In this document: positions 13,259-26,030 of the stretch, piece after piece
Numbering within the stretch: position 1 is the first letter of the stretch
Layout: each line of letters starts with the position of its first letter
NCBI GenBank assembly: GCA_963678705.1
Contig: OY783214.1
Coordinates: 16,740,001-16,804,000, forward strand
Source of the DNA: Panorpa germanica
Lineage: Eukaryota > Arthropoda > Insecta > Mecoptera > Panorpidae
Reading direction: 5' to 3'
Length of the DNA: 64,000 nt
Notes under the pieces: generated by a model
What the model saw: only the letters and a program-made list of their open reading frames with translations
Told to the model about the DNA's origin: nothing
Databases searched by the model: none
Translations under genes and position numbers: made by a program

Positions 13259-13673
13259 CATAAAGATATAAGAATAGAGTGCACAAGAGGCTGAATACTG
13301 TAATATAAGCAAAGAGAGAGATAGCCACGAATGTCCTGTGTGTCTCTTTCGAGCCGAGTACTGTGATTGACAGCTATAATAATTGGAGGCTGTTGGTGTC
13401 TTTATTCTTTATCTGGACGTTAAAATGCTTTGAATATATTATTTGAAATTTACTGTATGCTACACTAACTATTTACAAATATTTTTATCTTTATTTTTAT
13501 TTTAACAATAGCGTCTGCTTGCTTGTTTACCCTCCACCATACCGCCCATCAACCAAGCCAGCAGCAGCGGTTCGGTTAGGAAGAAACAGATAGGACTCTC
13601 GGTAGGCTATCTCTCGTTTTGCATCTATCGCTTCCTCTTATCATTTTGCGTACTCTATTCTTATATCTCTATG
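13259..13673. repeat. Large imperfect inverted repeat, arms about 105 bp
   Basis: The left arm is 13259-13363, the right arm 13565-13673, with about 200 bp between. The reverse complement of the right arm shares with the left arm the string GATATAAGAATAGAGT, then GAGAGATAGCC, then GTCCT and CCGA in the same order and spacing, with small indels. The arms either are terminal repeats of a fold-back element or are two copies of one unknown repeat in opposite orientation. No target-site duplication was found. Confidence 0.65.
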
Positions 13674-14634
13674 AATGCAACGCACCCTACTGAAAGAAAC
13701 TAAAGCATAAAACACGAAAAGATGTCCTACGACTTAATCTGCAATGAACTGTAATGGATGTAAACAAAAGACACAAAATGACACACTATCGTTAGGACCA
13801 CCTCTCTGCTGGAAATGCTTAGTTCCTCTCTGATCTGTCAAATTCTTTTATATTTCCAATCATCTTTTAATTAATAAATTATTATCTATTGGCTAAATAT
13901 TGAGAACCAGCCTGTAACAAATAATTTACAGTGAGTAAATTCATTGATTTTTATATCAATTACCTCTGGAATCTCATTGAAAGGAATTACATGACTTCCT
14001 TCAATAATTGGGCGCATCCTGTATTGGAATTGATCGGCTCTTGTGAGTCCATCCCGCAGTGTCACAGAATGGCTAATTTTATTTTTACTCTGGTCAGCTG
14101 ATAATGAAACAGAACGTATGTACAAATGTCCGAAACCCATTGACACTGACAGGTGGAAGCCGTGCTATTACAGTTTCTGTTTTTTTGTTCTGAAATGGCT
14201 AATGGAATGTTCTGCTTATGTATTGATACTATAAAATGAAATTTAATGTTTGCAATAAAATTAAACTCATTTATTGGAAATGCAGTTTCAGAGTAAATGA
14301 ATAAAGAATTATGTTTATTGATGGTATACATGTAGAATTGCATAAAAATAATATGACTACTATACAGTCAAGACAAAAATATTATTCACTCAATATAATC
14401 TTAAGAAAATGACATTTCACGAGTATGCAAACAAGAAATTATATATTTATAGATTTACAATATAGATGGCACTAGTGTCTAGTATATTAAATTATATTAA
14501 AAGAATACTAAAAAAAGACTCTCTGTAAAAGAAAAATGCTGCTCGTTGGCTTCTAATAAATATATTTACACTAATTGCATAATAAAACTTTTTAATTATT
14601 ATAAAATATTTTTGACTAATTATGTTGGTGGGGT
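13674..14634. other. Non-coding, upstream of candidate first exon
   Basis: AT-rich with no coding signal. The overlapping frames at 13886-14343 on both strands show no motif. Confidence 0.5.
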
Positions 14635-14654
14635 CAATGACCTATCCGCCATTA
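14600..14654 (+). promoter_or_regulatory. Possible core promoter
   Basis: TATAAAA lies at 14600-14606, about 30 bp before the proposed start of the exon. CCGCCATTA at 14646-14654 contains GCCAT, the core recognised by Pho/YY1-type factors, which are often near insect transcription starts. Both motifs are short, so this is suggestive only. Confidence 0.2.
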
Positions 14655-14931
14655 GTGAGGTCGTCGTGTTAGTGTACGTGTCAAGTGGTTGTTGGTGATT
14701 GTTTTTTAATAAAAAATATTATTAAAAGTGTGAACTGAAACCCTAATTGTGTTTTAAAAGTATAAGTAAATGTTGGTGAACATAATTATATATAAATCTA
14801 AGTGTCCCAAAGTTTATTTTGAACGTAATTTGTCTTCTAACCTCATAACCTAAAAACACAAGTGTTCATTTTTTTCGTGTGATCTGTGTGAAGTGAATTG
14901 TGGAGCAGATAGATTTCTAAACAATCTAAGG
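14635..14931 (+). other. Candidate 5' UTR first exon
   Basis: The segment is less AT-rich than its flanks and ends in ACAATCTAAG|GTAAGCC, a near-consensus splice donor at 14932. It has no long open frame. The longest ATG frame (from about 14770) is 27 codons and would act only as an upstream open frame. This combination (TATA-like box, GC-richer leader, small upstream frames, strong donor, then very AT-rich sequence) is what a non-coding first exon of an insect gene with a long first intron looks like. The start is not fixed; 14635 assumes use of the TATA-like sequence, and a start near 14680 is equally possible. The next exon could be the micro-exon at 35399. Confidence 0.35.
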
Positions 14932-17900
14932 TAAGCCTTTTTAATATTTGTTATGTTGAATTTGCCAAGTAAATATAGTTAACTATGTATGTAGTGTGTG
15001 TTTGATTTTGACACTTGTTGCACCTGCATAATGTGTACTGATGACATTGTTAAACGAGATTTAATTAAACTCTCGTATAACTACATTGTATTCAAAGATT
15101 ACTTATATATCATATCGGGAGCCCTTTATAGAATGGTAGTATCAAATATGTTGAAGATATAGTGCTCACGCTTTTTCTACACAAACTATATTGTCAAATG
15201 CAAAGGATTCCGACCTTGCTTCTGACATTTCTGAGAAGTAGAAATAAACGATTTTGTATTTCATAGTATACTTCAATTATTATAACACAACACTCAATAA
15301 ATTATTTGGATTATTGATATGTCATTTATTTATCATTTTCATTTTCATGTCATTCATTTTTATATTTTTGATTGTATCTCTTAACTTATTGAGTGTTTTG
15401 TTATACTGGATTTAATATATCAATACCCTTAGAGGAATTACTTAAAATATTATCTGCAAGATGTTCTTGAATTTCTTTTTGTAATTCTTCATCACTGTTT
15501 ATTTGAAATCTACATCAGAAGCCTAAAGAATATAGGTTTGCTCATTTCTTTGCTGCCTCCCAGTGAATGACTCAAATATGAGGTTATATCCATCAACTGA
15601 TAGATAGTACTGTCGATTTCTTTTTATTTTTATTGAAAAATAGTCTTCATACTTTTGTCATTTACCCAGTATATTAACCAGAATGTCTTAAGACAAAATC
15701 GTAAACGTTCTCTCTGTTTGTTCAATCTTACAAAATTTGTCTAGTAGAAGTAGAAGGTTGAGTGATCAGCAGTTGCATTACTTTCAATTAATGACATATG
15801 TTTATACCGCAGACTGTATATATATGTTAATGTATAAAATTTATTGAATATTAATTGTTAATTATAAAATATATACAAAAATATTATTATTTTAATATTG
15901 CTATTTAAATGTTTCTACAACAAATATTCAAACAAATATCTCAAAGTAAAACCGGTTAGCAGAGCCTACTGCTAATTTGAACAACTCTGTAGCGGACATA
16001 TGCCATTAAAGGTATCTCGGATGACCATCGACAATCAGGCTAACGATTTCGTTTTAACGATGCATAAAGTTTTAGTGACATGGTGTTATTGATTTTATTG
16101 ATGGTAACCAGTGTCGGATTGAATTCATTATAAGAAAAGATATGCTAAATATTTACCACCTAAGATTTATAGATAGTACCAACCTTCAAGAGATTTGTGT
16201 TAAAATTAAATGATATTGTGACCATTAGCTTATGAGTTATAGTGGTTTCAGTAACTATTTTTGTAATTTTCAAAACAATGAAAAAATCTGAATTTAGTGT
16301 GTTGATAAAGCATTGCTTTTTAATGGGAAAAAATACCGAGTCCGTATAATACTTGTCAAGCTATTGTTATCTCTTCAATCAATTTTTAAACTGTTTTCAC
16401 ACTTTGTGTGGATAACAATGTGGTGCAATAATTTAACGTTAAAAATATTCGTAGCAAATATTTATTTGTTTAATTTTTTAATCTTTATCTATAGAATAAA
16501 ATACATTTTGTTATATGTTTTTCTTTAATGTCTTTGCGTATAAACAAACTAAAATTTATATGAATAAAATTAATAACAAGATGTATTTTTATTTCTATAT
16601 TTAAATTACTCTCACGTGCGTTGTGATATCCATCTGTTTTTTTTATTACATTTTGTAATGTTTCTTTCACGAGAATTAATATTTTTCAAGCTAAAAAAGA
16701 AAAACTAAGAAATACTCGTATTTTTAAAACAAAAATATAAATAAAGAAAAAAAAATATAAAATAATATTTTAATCTAAATGACTTTTTATATAAAACAAT
16801 AAAAAGAAATTTAGTTTTTTCTAAAAACTCGTAAAATAAAAACTTAAAATTAATATGGTACCTTTTTAACCGTTATAATTTGATATTGTTTCACGATAAA
16901 TTTGTACTAGTTTCAAATCGAGATCTGAAATGTGTTAACAGGAACAAAATGCGCTGTTATGTTTACTGCTTATATCAGTGGTTCTTAATGTTAAAAGCGT
17001 GCAAGAACTGGCCTTTAGACGTAGAAACCTAACCTTTGGTTAGCATCTATCAATGAGTAAGCGGGAAACATTTACATATGCGTAGTATGAGTGTAAGCGA
17101 GACAGCTATATGAGTTCTTAACTGAGATAACCATAGCAAGAATTTACACAAATTTAAACTTCAGTCGTCTTAATATACAGCAGATAATTTATGTTAGCCA
17201 ACTTCCATAGTAGCTTTGGAAACACCGATTAAGAACCACGGGTTCACACTATACTAATGGTTATTGTCCAAGGGACTAAGGGAATATAAAAAACAAAACA
17301 TGCGCTCGCACAAAAGTATTCAGTTACGTTTTTATCATTCTTGAAGATCTAATATTTTCAGAAGTATTGAAGATCTAGTACGATTAGAAGATGTTGTGTT
17401 AGGGTTATTAAAGCAGGTGCATTTTAATGCTATGATAGTGAAAACTTAGGACACTAATTTGCCATTTTAGTTAATGAGTCGTATTTAGGTAATTATTGGT
17501 ATAGAAAAATACTCTTGTTATCTTATATCTTTGTGATTAGTTGATTACAAAAAACATTTCTTGAAAGTTTTTATTCAAAATGCAATTCTAAATTTATTTT
17601 TTGTATTTGTGTATGCCACGTCTTAGAAGGTTCTGTGATAGTACTCAGCATCGGAAATAAATTGACGTAAAATAAATTAATTTAAAAAAAGTCGCTGATT
17701 GATCGGATAAATATTTGTTGCATAATATTGAATTTTGGGTATATTATAAAATTTGTTTAAAAATATTGACTGCGTTTCTCTTACACTCGGTTCATTTTCA
17801 AATAGATACTTTTCTATAATATTTTTCTAAATCATAATTAGACTGATAGTCGTCTCAAGTTTTTAGAAATTAAAAAATATTGAATAGTACATTTTCGATA

Positions 17901-18950
17901 GTTTCTTAGGTGGTTTTTTTGTTATGTAGTTTCGCTTTCAGCAGTTGGATTTGGTTTCTGTTTTTGTTGTCACGTGACCCTGACAAGTTGAAGCGCTGGA
18001 TCTGCAGCTCGTGTCCAAGAACCTTATGATACCGACCATATTCACATAATGAACATATTCCATACAGAAGTATCTTGATTTTTATTATTTTTTATATTTA
18101 AACTCTCACTGCATATAATATAAATTGTACATACAACAATTCTGAACCGAGCACTGAGAACGAAGACCTAAACCCATAACAGAAATAAATGTTTATTGCC
18201 GTTTGGATTTATTGTGCTGTTGATATGAAGCATGAGCTTCTACTTCGCATTCATTTTGTTAGTTGTCATTTCTTAAACATCACGTATGCGTTATGACGGC
18301 CTTAGGATGTATTTTAGTAGTGTATGATATGCGAATACACCTTGCCAATGATTCTGCAACTTTTAAAGATCTGGTTTATTTAATTAACATTTTAAAATCA
18401 AATTATAGTATGTTTTATAAATTTTAGTTCCTATAAAAAAGTGTATTTTTTTTTGTGTAATAGTTGTTGCATATTATGTAGGCGTTAACACTTCTGAAAG
18501 TTGAGCATTACAAATCTATGCTGTCTTTTTCGCTCGTATACACATTGTAGTCAAATGAGTGAGAAAGCTCAACTTTTATTAAACTTGGGGCAGAGTAATC
18601 TGTCATAAATTGACACATACCGATCGCTCAGTTCATTAGTGAGACAACTCTGAAGAATTTAAATTTCTTAAATGAAACTGTTTCCTCTGCTGTACCAAAG
18701 TTACAGTGTATTAAAATTGATGAAACCACTAGGAGTATACTCAAAATCTCGTAAAAATGTATTATTACAATTTAATTGTAGTATTTATGGCTTGTTTTGA
18801 TTTATGATCAAAATGTAATACAAAATCATTACTCATGGTCAAATCGCCATTTCATTAAACAATAAACAATAAAATGCAGAAAACATGGAAAGAATAACAT
18901 CGTAAAGCCGTTCGCACCGTGCGGCGCGGCTCGACTCAAGTGAGCTACAA
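14932..18950 (+). other. AT-rich, possible intron
   Basis: If the donor at 14932 is used, this is intron 1. No coding signal. It is markedly AT-rich, with poly-A/poly-T runs, especially 16400-16870. At 18905-18940 a GC-rich patch contains GCGGCGCGGCTCGACTC, which resembles the reverse complement of part of the patch at 12803-12836. Confidence 0.45.
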
Positions 18951-19187
18951 CAGGGGTGAGGAACATTTTGACCAACTTACCGTCTTTCCTGGAGTAGTGT
19001 ACACCTCACCTTCTAAAAGTTCTAAAAGCAAAATTGAGATTGAATGCATGATTAAATAAACTTTTCTGAATTGGGAACATCAATTTTGATGCTTGACAAA
19101 ATGGATACTAGAAATGGTATTTCATTTTATCCAGTCTAAATTTGTCATAGATTCATTCTTACACAGGCCGTGGGTTTCCCATCCCTG
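18951..19187. mobile_element. hAT-like MITE, 237 bp
   Basis: The left end reads CAGGGGTGAGGAACATTTTG and the right end, on the opposite strand, CAGGGATGGGAAACCCACGG. These match each other at most of the first 13 positions and match the well-known CAGGGGTGGGGAAC-type ends of hAT elements. The length and lack of coding capacity fit a non-autonomous copy. The flanking octamers (AGCTACAA left, AGTTTGCT right) do not form a clear duplication, so either the site has decayed or one end is displaced. Confidence comes from the paired termini only. Confidence 0.5.
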
Positions 19188-20390
19188 AGTTTGCTCATAG
19201 AGTTCATTTACGGGCGGCTCGGGCCAGCATTGCAGCTGGATTGCTGAAGTGTTGGACCACTGGACACTCGCCGAGTCGAGTCGAGTGCGTTTGTCGTCGT
19301 TAAATTGATAGACGTTTATGAACTTTTGTTTTTATTACTTATTTTAATATTTTTTATTTAAAATTTATTAATTTCTTTGTCATAACAACTAGTGAGTAAA
19401 TGAATATACTCGTAACACAAGATAATGTTACACACTGTATTATTTTATTTTTTATTTATAAAAATAAATATGTACAATTTGATTAGCCTCTGGTTTTGTC
19501 TGTAGAAACCACTATCAGATCAGAATGTATTGTTTCAGGATCGGTTATGCCGTGCCCTTTGAACTGGGGATTATAATTTCACCTTTATTAATAATAACAA
19601 TGGTATTATAGCATTAAGGAATGTTTGATAGGACGATGCTAAGACGAGTTGCAATTTATTTGTCCTTTGCCGCGTACTGTGAAATGCTCTTGCGAAATAT
19701 TGAAGAATTGACGATAGTTGATACAGGTCCAGAGCCGCATCAAGTACTTGTAGTTTGGAGGCCCCTTTTTTTGCTAAGCTTTATGAACTCAATTTTTTTT
19801 TAATATCCAAAAATTGATGATGGGGTATATAGCTATTTAAAATATTATTTCATATTTTGTTGTTTAATTTTCAACCATCTTCGTCTCGAGAGTAGTGTTT
19901 AGGTTTGTAAACTAATAAAACCAAACCTTTATGTATTTATGTTAGCTGTTAGAAGTAACTGACGTTTGGGTTACACTTTATTGCATCTCTTTCACACTCT
20001 GTTGTGAAGAAGAGATCGTAATTCATAGAAGGAAAGTGGGTAGGGTTAAAATACTACAGATTTTTTATTAATTTAGATCTCTTTAATTATTAAAGAAACA
20101 TAAATGATAATTTAATTTAATAATCAATATAAATTCATTTGACGTTAAAAGTTATTATAGCCACCTTTGTCATACATACACTTTGTCTACTGTTTTATAA
20201 GTAGTACATATAGAAATTAAAATATGTTTTAGATAAGGCTTCAAAAATTACATTTAATTTTATTTAGTGTACATCTTTAAAACGTCTTACATGTACACCA
20301 GAGCAATGTAGATTCTTCGTGGTTTAAATGACATTGAACTTATACTAGCGTTGCACTATTTGTGAAGTAAAGCACTGAATAATATGCTCT
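19188..20390. other. Non-coding stretch
   Basis: A GC-rich patch at 19210-19292 contains three tandem GAGTC pentamers (19270-19284). The rest is AT-rich without coding signal. A short GC-rich string near 19727-19770 (AGCCGCATC, GGAGGCCCC) looks like transposon-end sequence but could not be assigned. Confidence 0.45.
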
Positions 20391-20412
20391 TATATATATA
20401 TATATATATATA
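20391..20412. repeat. (TA)n microsatellite
   Basis: Eleven TA units, followed by AAAATAGATGGCG at 20426; a similar AATATAGATGGCA occurs at 14459. Confidence 0.9.
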
Positions 20413-21199
20413 ACGTAATTTAGAAAATAGATGGCGTTCACTTAGTTTCGGGGTCAGTAAACATTAAAATAATTTGTTAACGTAATATTTCGATTGTAGT
20501 CTTATTATATTAAATGCTACAAGTGATTATCTATTGTACCATTAACAATTAACCATAATTATAATAGGAATGCGTGTATACATATATAATAAATATATAT
20601 ATATAACAACCAAAGTAAAACAAAGACAAAAGGATCTACTCTCGTATTTACACATGTTTAACAATATTATAAATAAAATAGCTTCACAAAATTTATACAA
20701 AGAAAAGGGAACGAACTAGACAAAACATGCATATATCATACAGATAATAAATTGCTATAATATTACAAATATATTTTATATTTCTTCACACGTTCTCGTA
20801 TGCTATCTCAAGGGTTGGTTCTACTTCTAGTGGTAATATTGTCACGAAATTTTGTCATTGCATATTGTCATACTAGTAATATAACCAGTACAAACGTTTA
20901 TTGTATAGATGGTAGTATTCCACGTAGAGTAATGGTTGAGCACGCCTTAATGTTAGGCAATACATCTTACACAGTTTTATTGTACAAATGTGTATCTCAT
21001 AGGTGGAGGCTGGAGAACTACAAACAGTGGCGCATTTAGGTCGTAGTAGGGCTGAATTAAATTGCACATGATTTTATTGCTAGATTTGATAACGAGTTTT
21101 TTCCTAAACAATAGTACATGAAAGAAAAGAAATGTCTCATGGAATTGGGAGGTGTATGCATAATTGCAACGGGTTTACTGAACCAACAACTGAGATCGT
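20413..21199. other. Non-coding; one 79-codon frame of unknown status
   Basis: 20800-21039 (+) is an open frame of 79 codons with a hydrophobic N-terminus (LVLLLVVILSRNFVIAYC). It has no splice or poly(A) context and matches no family I know. It could be a small secreted protein or chance; chance is more likely. Confidence 0.25.
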
Positions 21200-21403
21200 C
21201 GAGCCATTATATGATTGCTGGCCCTGTATAATGTACACCTATACCCAATTGACTTTATTGAATGCGGCACTGTCAACGGGGGCCATAAGGTGCGGGCCAG
21301 TGTTGTAGCGCTACCGCTACCTATGTCTGAGAGGACGATGCCATGTGCGACATCGTGTGGAGGGAGGATTGTCGCGTTGGTTGTTGATAGGATTGTAAAA
21401 TAA
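21200..21403 (+). other. GC-rich island with coding-like frame
   Basis: In an AT-rich setting, 21260-21375 is close to balanced GC. The + frame starting at 21215 is open to a stop at 21401 and includes VNGGHKVRASVVALPLPMSE and CATSCGGRIVALVVDRIV. The composition is protein-like, but there is no acceptor, no promoter and no known motif. It may be a fossil of a repeat or an exon of unknown type. Confidence 0.2.
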
Positions 21404-21720
21404 GAGTCGAGGGGGTAGTGAGAAAGATAGGGAGTTGTATGTGTGAATCTGAAGGTGTGAATTCTTTAACAGGAATATAAACCAACGAAAAACCATTCCA
21501 AATCCTTGCAATTTCACAAGAAATCGTATTTGTCAAATGTAGAAAATACATCTTTTGATAATAAAGTAAGGAGTTTGAAATATAATGCTAACTGTACTTG
21601 TTTATTTGAGATGTTATCAATATTTAAATTTTAAAATTAATCTTTCCGTGTAATGAAATCATCGTCAATACCTAAAATTTAATTAAAACAATTACTAAAA
21701 ATATTCAATAGTAAACATAC

Positions 21721-21797
21721 CTGTACCTTACCTTGCATGTACCTTACTTTGCATGTACCGTGCCTTGCATGTACCTTACCAATGTAAGGTAAGGTAA
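21721..21797. repeat. 16-bp tandem repeat ending in a palindrome
   Basis: Three diverged copies of a 16-bp unit with core TTGCATGTAC alternate with CTTAC or CGTGC. The array ends in TACCTTAC-CAAT-GTAAGGTA, an 8-bp perfect stem with a 4-nt loop. Confidence 0.75.
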
Positions 21798-22980
21798 GAT
21801 ATTCTGGTTCGATTTTCGGATCAGCGTTCTATTTTCTGCGAATAATGATGTGATGAACTTATTCTTAAACATTATCGATCTTTTAATCGATGTTTTCAGG
21901 TAATGCACTCATTTCATAGAGTATCAATATTTTATCGTTGAATGTACTAGCATGCAATCCCATATTACCGCGAGATATTTACATTGTGAAGAAGAAGACT
22001 TGGTAGAGGTGTATACTGTATCATATACACGTAATTTCTAATACTTATAAGTGTGTTTAAAATTACGTATAAAATATTTTTTGTAGTATTTCATAGAGAT
22101 GCATTTTCTCAATATTTTGGAGAGGTGAAGCATGTAAATTTATCACTGATGTTATTCTATCTAGTGTAAACTTTAATATGAAGAGGGGTAAAGCCTCGTT
22201 GCCCAAATGTGCAAATGACCCCTGGTGCGTGCTTACGCCTTAAAGCGGCTCTGATGCATTAGTTACTTAAAGTATAACTCTTTAACAATAAAATAAATTT
22301 ATAAATATAAGTTGGTATACCATCATGCGTGTATAGTAATTTATAAAGTCTTGTTGTAACGTATGTTCAACGTTATGTCATATAACCAGTCCATAGAAAC
22401 TGACAGACTGATTATACAGATGCTGGTGTCATACTTTTCATCACATATTCTCAATTTTTCAATTCAAATATATTTTCATATATATTATCCTCCTTCGGTT
22501 ACAATGTACATTCATATATAAAAAAAACATTTCTCCCTTATAATCCCGTCGTTTTGTATTTTTTTGCATTAGGCGTCAGGTAAATTCGCTGCGTTAATGT
22601 AAATGTCTCTTATAAATGTAAATTCCACGTAACGTCGCGTGGTGCATTAATTAAAAATTAATCTCAATAATGACGCAATTTTTTATCTACGAGTGCATTT
22701 CATATGTATTCGTTTCTTTAGCTTATAGAATAGATTAACTAATTAAGATATGATATACCTGGGAGGTAAACTAGTTTTCAAAAAAAGTAGGATGTTATAA
22801 AAATGGGAATGGCGTAGTTCTATTTCTCCAAATAGAAATTTTGATGATGTTTGTACATAGATTGATGTAGCAGCGAACTATAAAAGTGAATTGCTTTGTA
22901 TTTGTATGTTGTGTATTAGAGAAATATATCCTTTCTACAACAGCAGCAATGTCCGAGATTCAGTAAGCTACTTGCAATAG
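21798..22980. other. Non-coding stretch
   Basis: No coding signal. At about 22187-22250, a GC-richer string read on the minus strand begins CAGGGGTCATTTGCACATTT. It resembles a hAT terminus but has no partner within view. Confidence 0.45.
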
Positions 22981-23012
22981 GACGTAGGACGTAGGACGAA
23001 GGACGAAGGAAA
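22981..23012. repeat. 7-bp CG-phased array
   Basis: Four heptamers in exact register: GACGTAG twice, then GACGAAG twice. Confidence 0.8.
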
Positions 23013-25174
23013 GCTAGAGTCAACATACATTCATATACAAAGAGTAATCTAGAGTCCTGGTTTGATTGCTGATTGGGGACCACCAGTCCAAAGACCAGGA
23101 GCCAGGACTATGTAATGGAATGAGTAAAAACATAAAATACAGATTACTAGCGGCCAGCTATTAGACGATTCCATCAGCCGTGACGAGAATAGAGTCAAAA
23201 TACTTTACCAAAATGAAAATGAAACAAAACTAACAGAAAATGTTGAACGATCCAGTGCAGCCAACATTACACCATTAGAACATCAGAAAGGAGTCAGTCA
23301 TTGGGTTTGGTTTATGAGTGTTTGTATAGAAGAACAAATAACTGGATGTATGAACTCTGTGTCGATGAATGCGGGTGAGTTGGGGGGATGCTGTAAAGAG
23401 GTTAAGGTGAGGGTATTGGTTTCCGGTGTGTCCAGTGGCTAGGGCTGCTATTATGGGGTATCATAAAATTAATAAAATAATACATCCGTAAGACTAATTA
23501 GAATTCGTTGTTTTAATGGTGATTGTTTTCTGGATTTGTTTTATACACACACATACGCATATATGTTTATATAAATATCTACATACCTATAAATATTGTG
23601 TGTGAGTTGATTTCTCGAAGGTAGGTTTATGTAGTTCATCCCTTCCTGCATGAAATTTATGCACGCCACCCTCCTTCAAGTATACACCAATTCGATTTTG
23701 TAAATGTAACATTTTAAAAATATTGTCGCTAGGTGGCCGTTGTTTTAAACTTATTATCTGAGATATTGTCCCCTAGTGGGTCGTAAAGTTTTTCTAATAA
23801 CTGGTGCGCCTTGTAAGATAGGCAACACATCCTTCACGTTTGAACTTTATACAGTAAGTAACATCAAAATATTAAATATACGAGTATCTAAAAAACATCG
23901 ATTTATAAAAGAAAAAACGAGAAAAAGAAAAAAAAATTGTTTAAAAGAATAAAGATAAAAATATTATGAAAGTTGTAAATTATAGAGTAACTTTTGATGT
24001 ATTATACCAGCTTAATACGGGGATTTTAAAATATATTTTCGTGTGTATAATTACATCCCGCTAAACACAGTTACATGTTACGTAAACAATATTACCTAAA
24101 AGACAGTGTTTCGTGAACCTATTTTAATGCTTTTTGCAAAATAAATCTATATTTTTGAGGTTAGAGAAGAATGATCTCGTTTTATATTTTCTTCTTACAA
24201 AATAAATTCAACGAGGAATATATCAAGTCCTAAACTATCCCAGTCAAAATGGAACGTTTAGTCACCTTAATTTTACGAGATTATAGAATACTCACAGATT
24301 ATAGCTCGTACTGCATCTCTTCTCCAGGGCGCACAAACTACATTTATTCTTCATTAAATTCTGATAAAGAAAAAACCTCCCTATAATAAATAACAGAGTC
24401 ACAAACTTTGTGATATATAATATACTATCTATAAATGATATTCTTCTTCTTTTTTCGGTTTTTCTACAAGAAATACTCGATGGCACAGATGTTTTCTGTT
24501 TATTTTCTATGTGATAAATCAAATAGAGTAGAAAAACAAAGAAAATATACGTGAAAATTATTGACATTACTAACCACATATATCATGTCAGTAAAACTGC
24601 TAAAGACAGCAGTGGAAAACTCGAGACTTTGGAAAAACTGTTGGGAAAATATTAGAGATGGCTGATGAATAAATGATGTTGTTTGTTATAGAAATTGTAA
24701 TGCGTAATCGAACATATTGTTAGTCATGTTGCCGTATTATCAGGCGTTCTCGGACAGGTTTTTGGATTATACTATAAAACAGTGGTCAAGCTGATATTAA
24801 TAATAGATTGATATATTTATTAAGCAAAGAAATAGCTTGAAGTGTTATTCGGATTGAATGCAATTTATTAATTTGTTTTACCTGAAAATGACCCCACATG
24901 GAGGGAGTACTTAAAATAATATAAATTTTCTAATGATTAAAAGGGTTGTTTTATTGAACACAACCCCGGTAACTGACGCGATTCCTAAATCCTTACCCCT
25001 AGAAATCATTCATCACAATATAAAACAGTTACATCAACCATAATATTTTGTATAAACTCTCAATAAAAATATATTGTATTTCTTCATAGTCCATTTCCTA
25101 AAAAAAAGATTTATAGCAAAATAAAAGAATTCGTATATCTTGTATAGAGTAACCACCCCCTCCTCAAACCTCTA
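23013..25174. other. Non-coding stretch
   Basis: No supported gene. A 95-codon frame at 24292-24579 (-) is I/F/Y/L-rich with no motif. TACGAGTA occurs at 23879. Confidence 0.5.
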
Positions 25175-25215
25175 CGACTCGTAGCTCGTAGGCCGTAGAA
25201 CGTGAAACGTAGCTC
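25175..25215. repeat. 7-bp CG-phased array
   Basis: Five heptamers in exact register after a CGACT start: CGTAGCT, CGTAGGC, CGTAGAA, CGTGAAA, CGTAGCT. The third and fourth units resemble those at 6308-6328. Confidence 0.75.
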
Positions 25216-25294
25216 CTGCTTACATAGTCGAATGTGTTATCCGGAATAAAGTGTTAAAATAAGACAAAGTGTTATTGACCGGGATCCATAGCCT

Positions 25295-25315
25295 TTCGTT
25301 GAACGTTGAACGGTA
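25295..25315. repeat. Short 7-bp CG-phased array
   Basis: CGTTGAA twice followed by CGGTAGG, only 80 bp from the array at 25175-25215. Confidence 0.6.
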
Positions 25316-25935
25316 GGGGTTGATACAGGGGTTGAAAGGTCTTCCATAAAACATTTCAAAGCATCGAGACCACTTAATACCAATCCATCACGGTAAAACT
25401 ACTACCCCTTATGTCTGCATTTATTTAACCCTCTTCTTGTTGTGTTACCTACATACATTGGTTGGCCAATCGGTTTTGGAATGTGAATACCTATAGTTAT
25501 GTGCTTATACAACGATAAATAGACTCTGGTTTGACAGGGTTGCTGAAAATCTCAAATCTCGTAAATGTGTTGTACCATATAGATGGGTTAAGGTATTTCT
25601 TGATAGACGGGAATTTTCTGCGTTGGATTTATTTGTTTAGCCAGCAATATATGTCTCGTCTCACATTATCTATATTAAACAATTCTCAAGCTTTCTCTTT
25701 CTAACAGTAAAAATATATGAATGCTAATAGTATATTTTCCTTAATAATAATAATTGTAACACAGTATATTTTGCAATGTTCCTTTATTATAAAAAACTGC
25801 TAAATCCGGCCTTCAAAACACGCGCGTATTTGAATGTAACATTATGTCAAAATTAAAAATCAATGCCTATACCTTTCGAGTATTGCGATCACAAATATAC
25901 GCAGGCCCAATTTGTATATAAATATAACATACTTG

Positions 25936-25940
<5 letters not shown>

Positions 25941-26030
<90 letters not shown>
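25941..26030. repeat. Long (TA)n microsatellite
   Basis: About 90 bp of TA with one AAA interruption near 26002. Confidence 0.95.

Noticed and set aside
22187-22250. hAT-like terminus on the minus strand
   Set aside because: Only one end visible; no partner terminus or duplication within several hundred bp.
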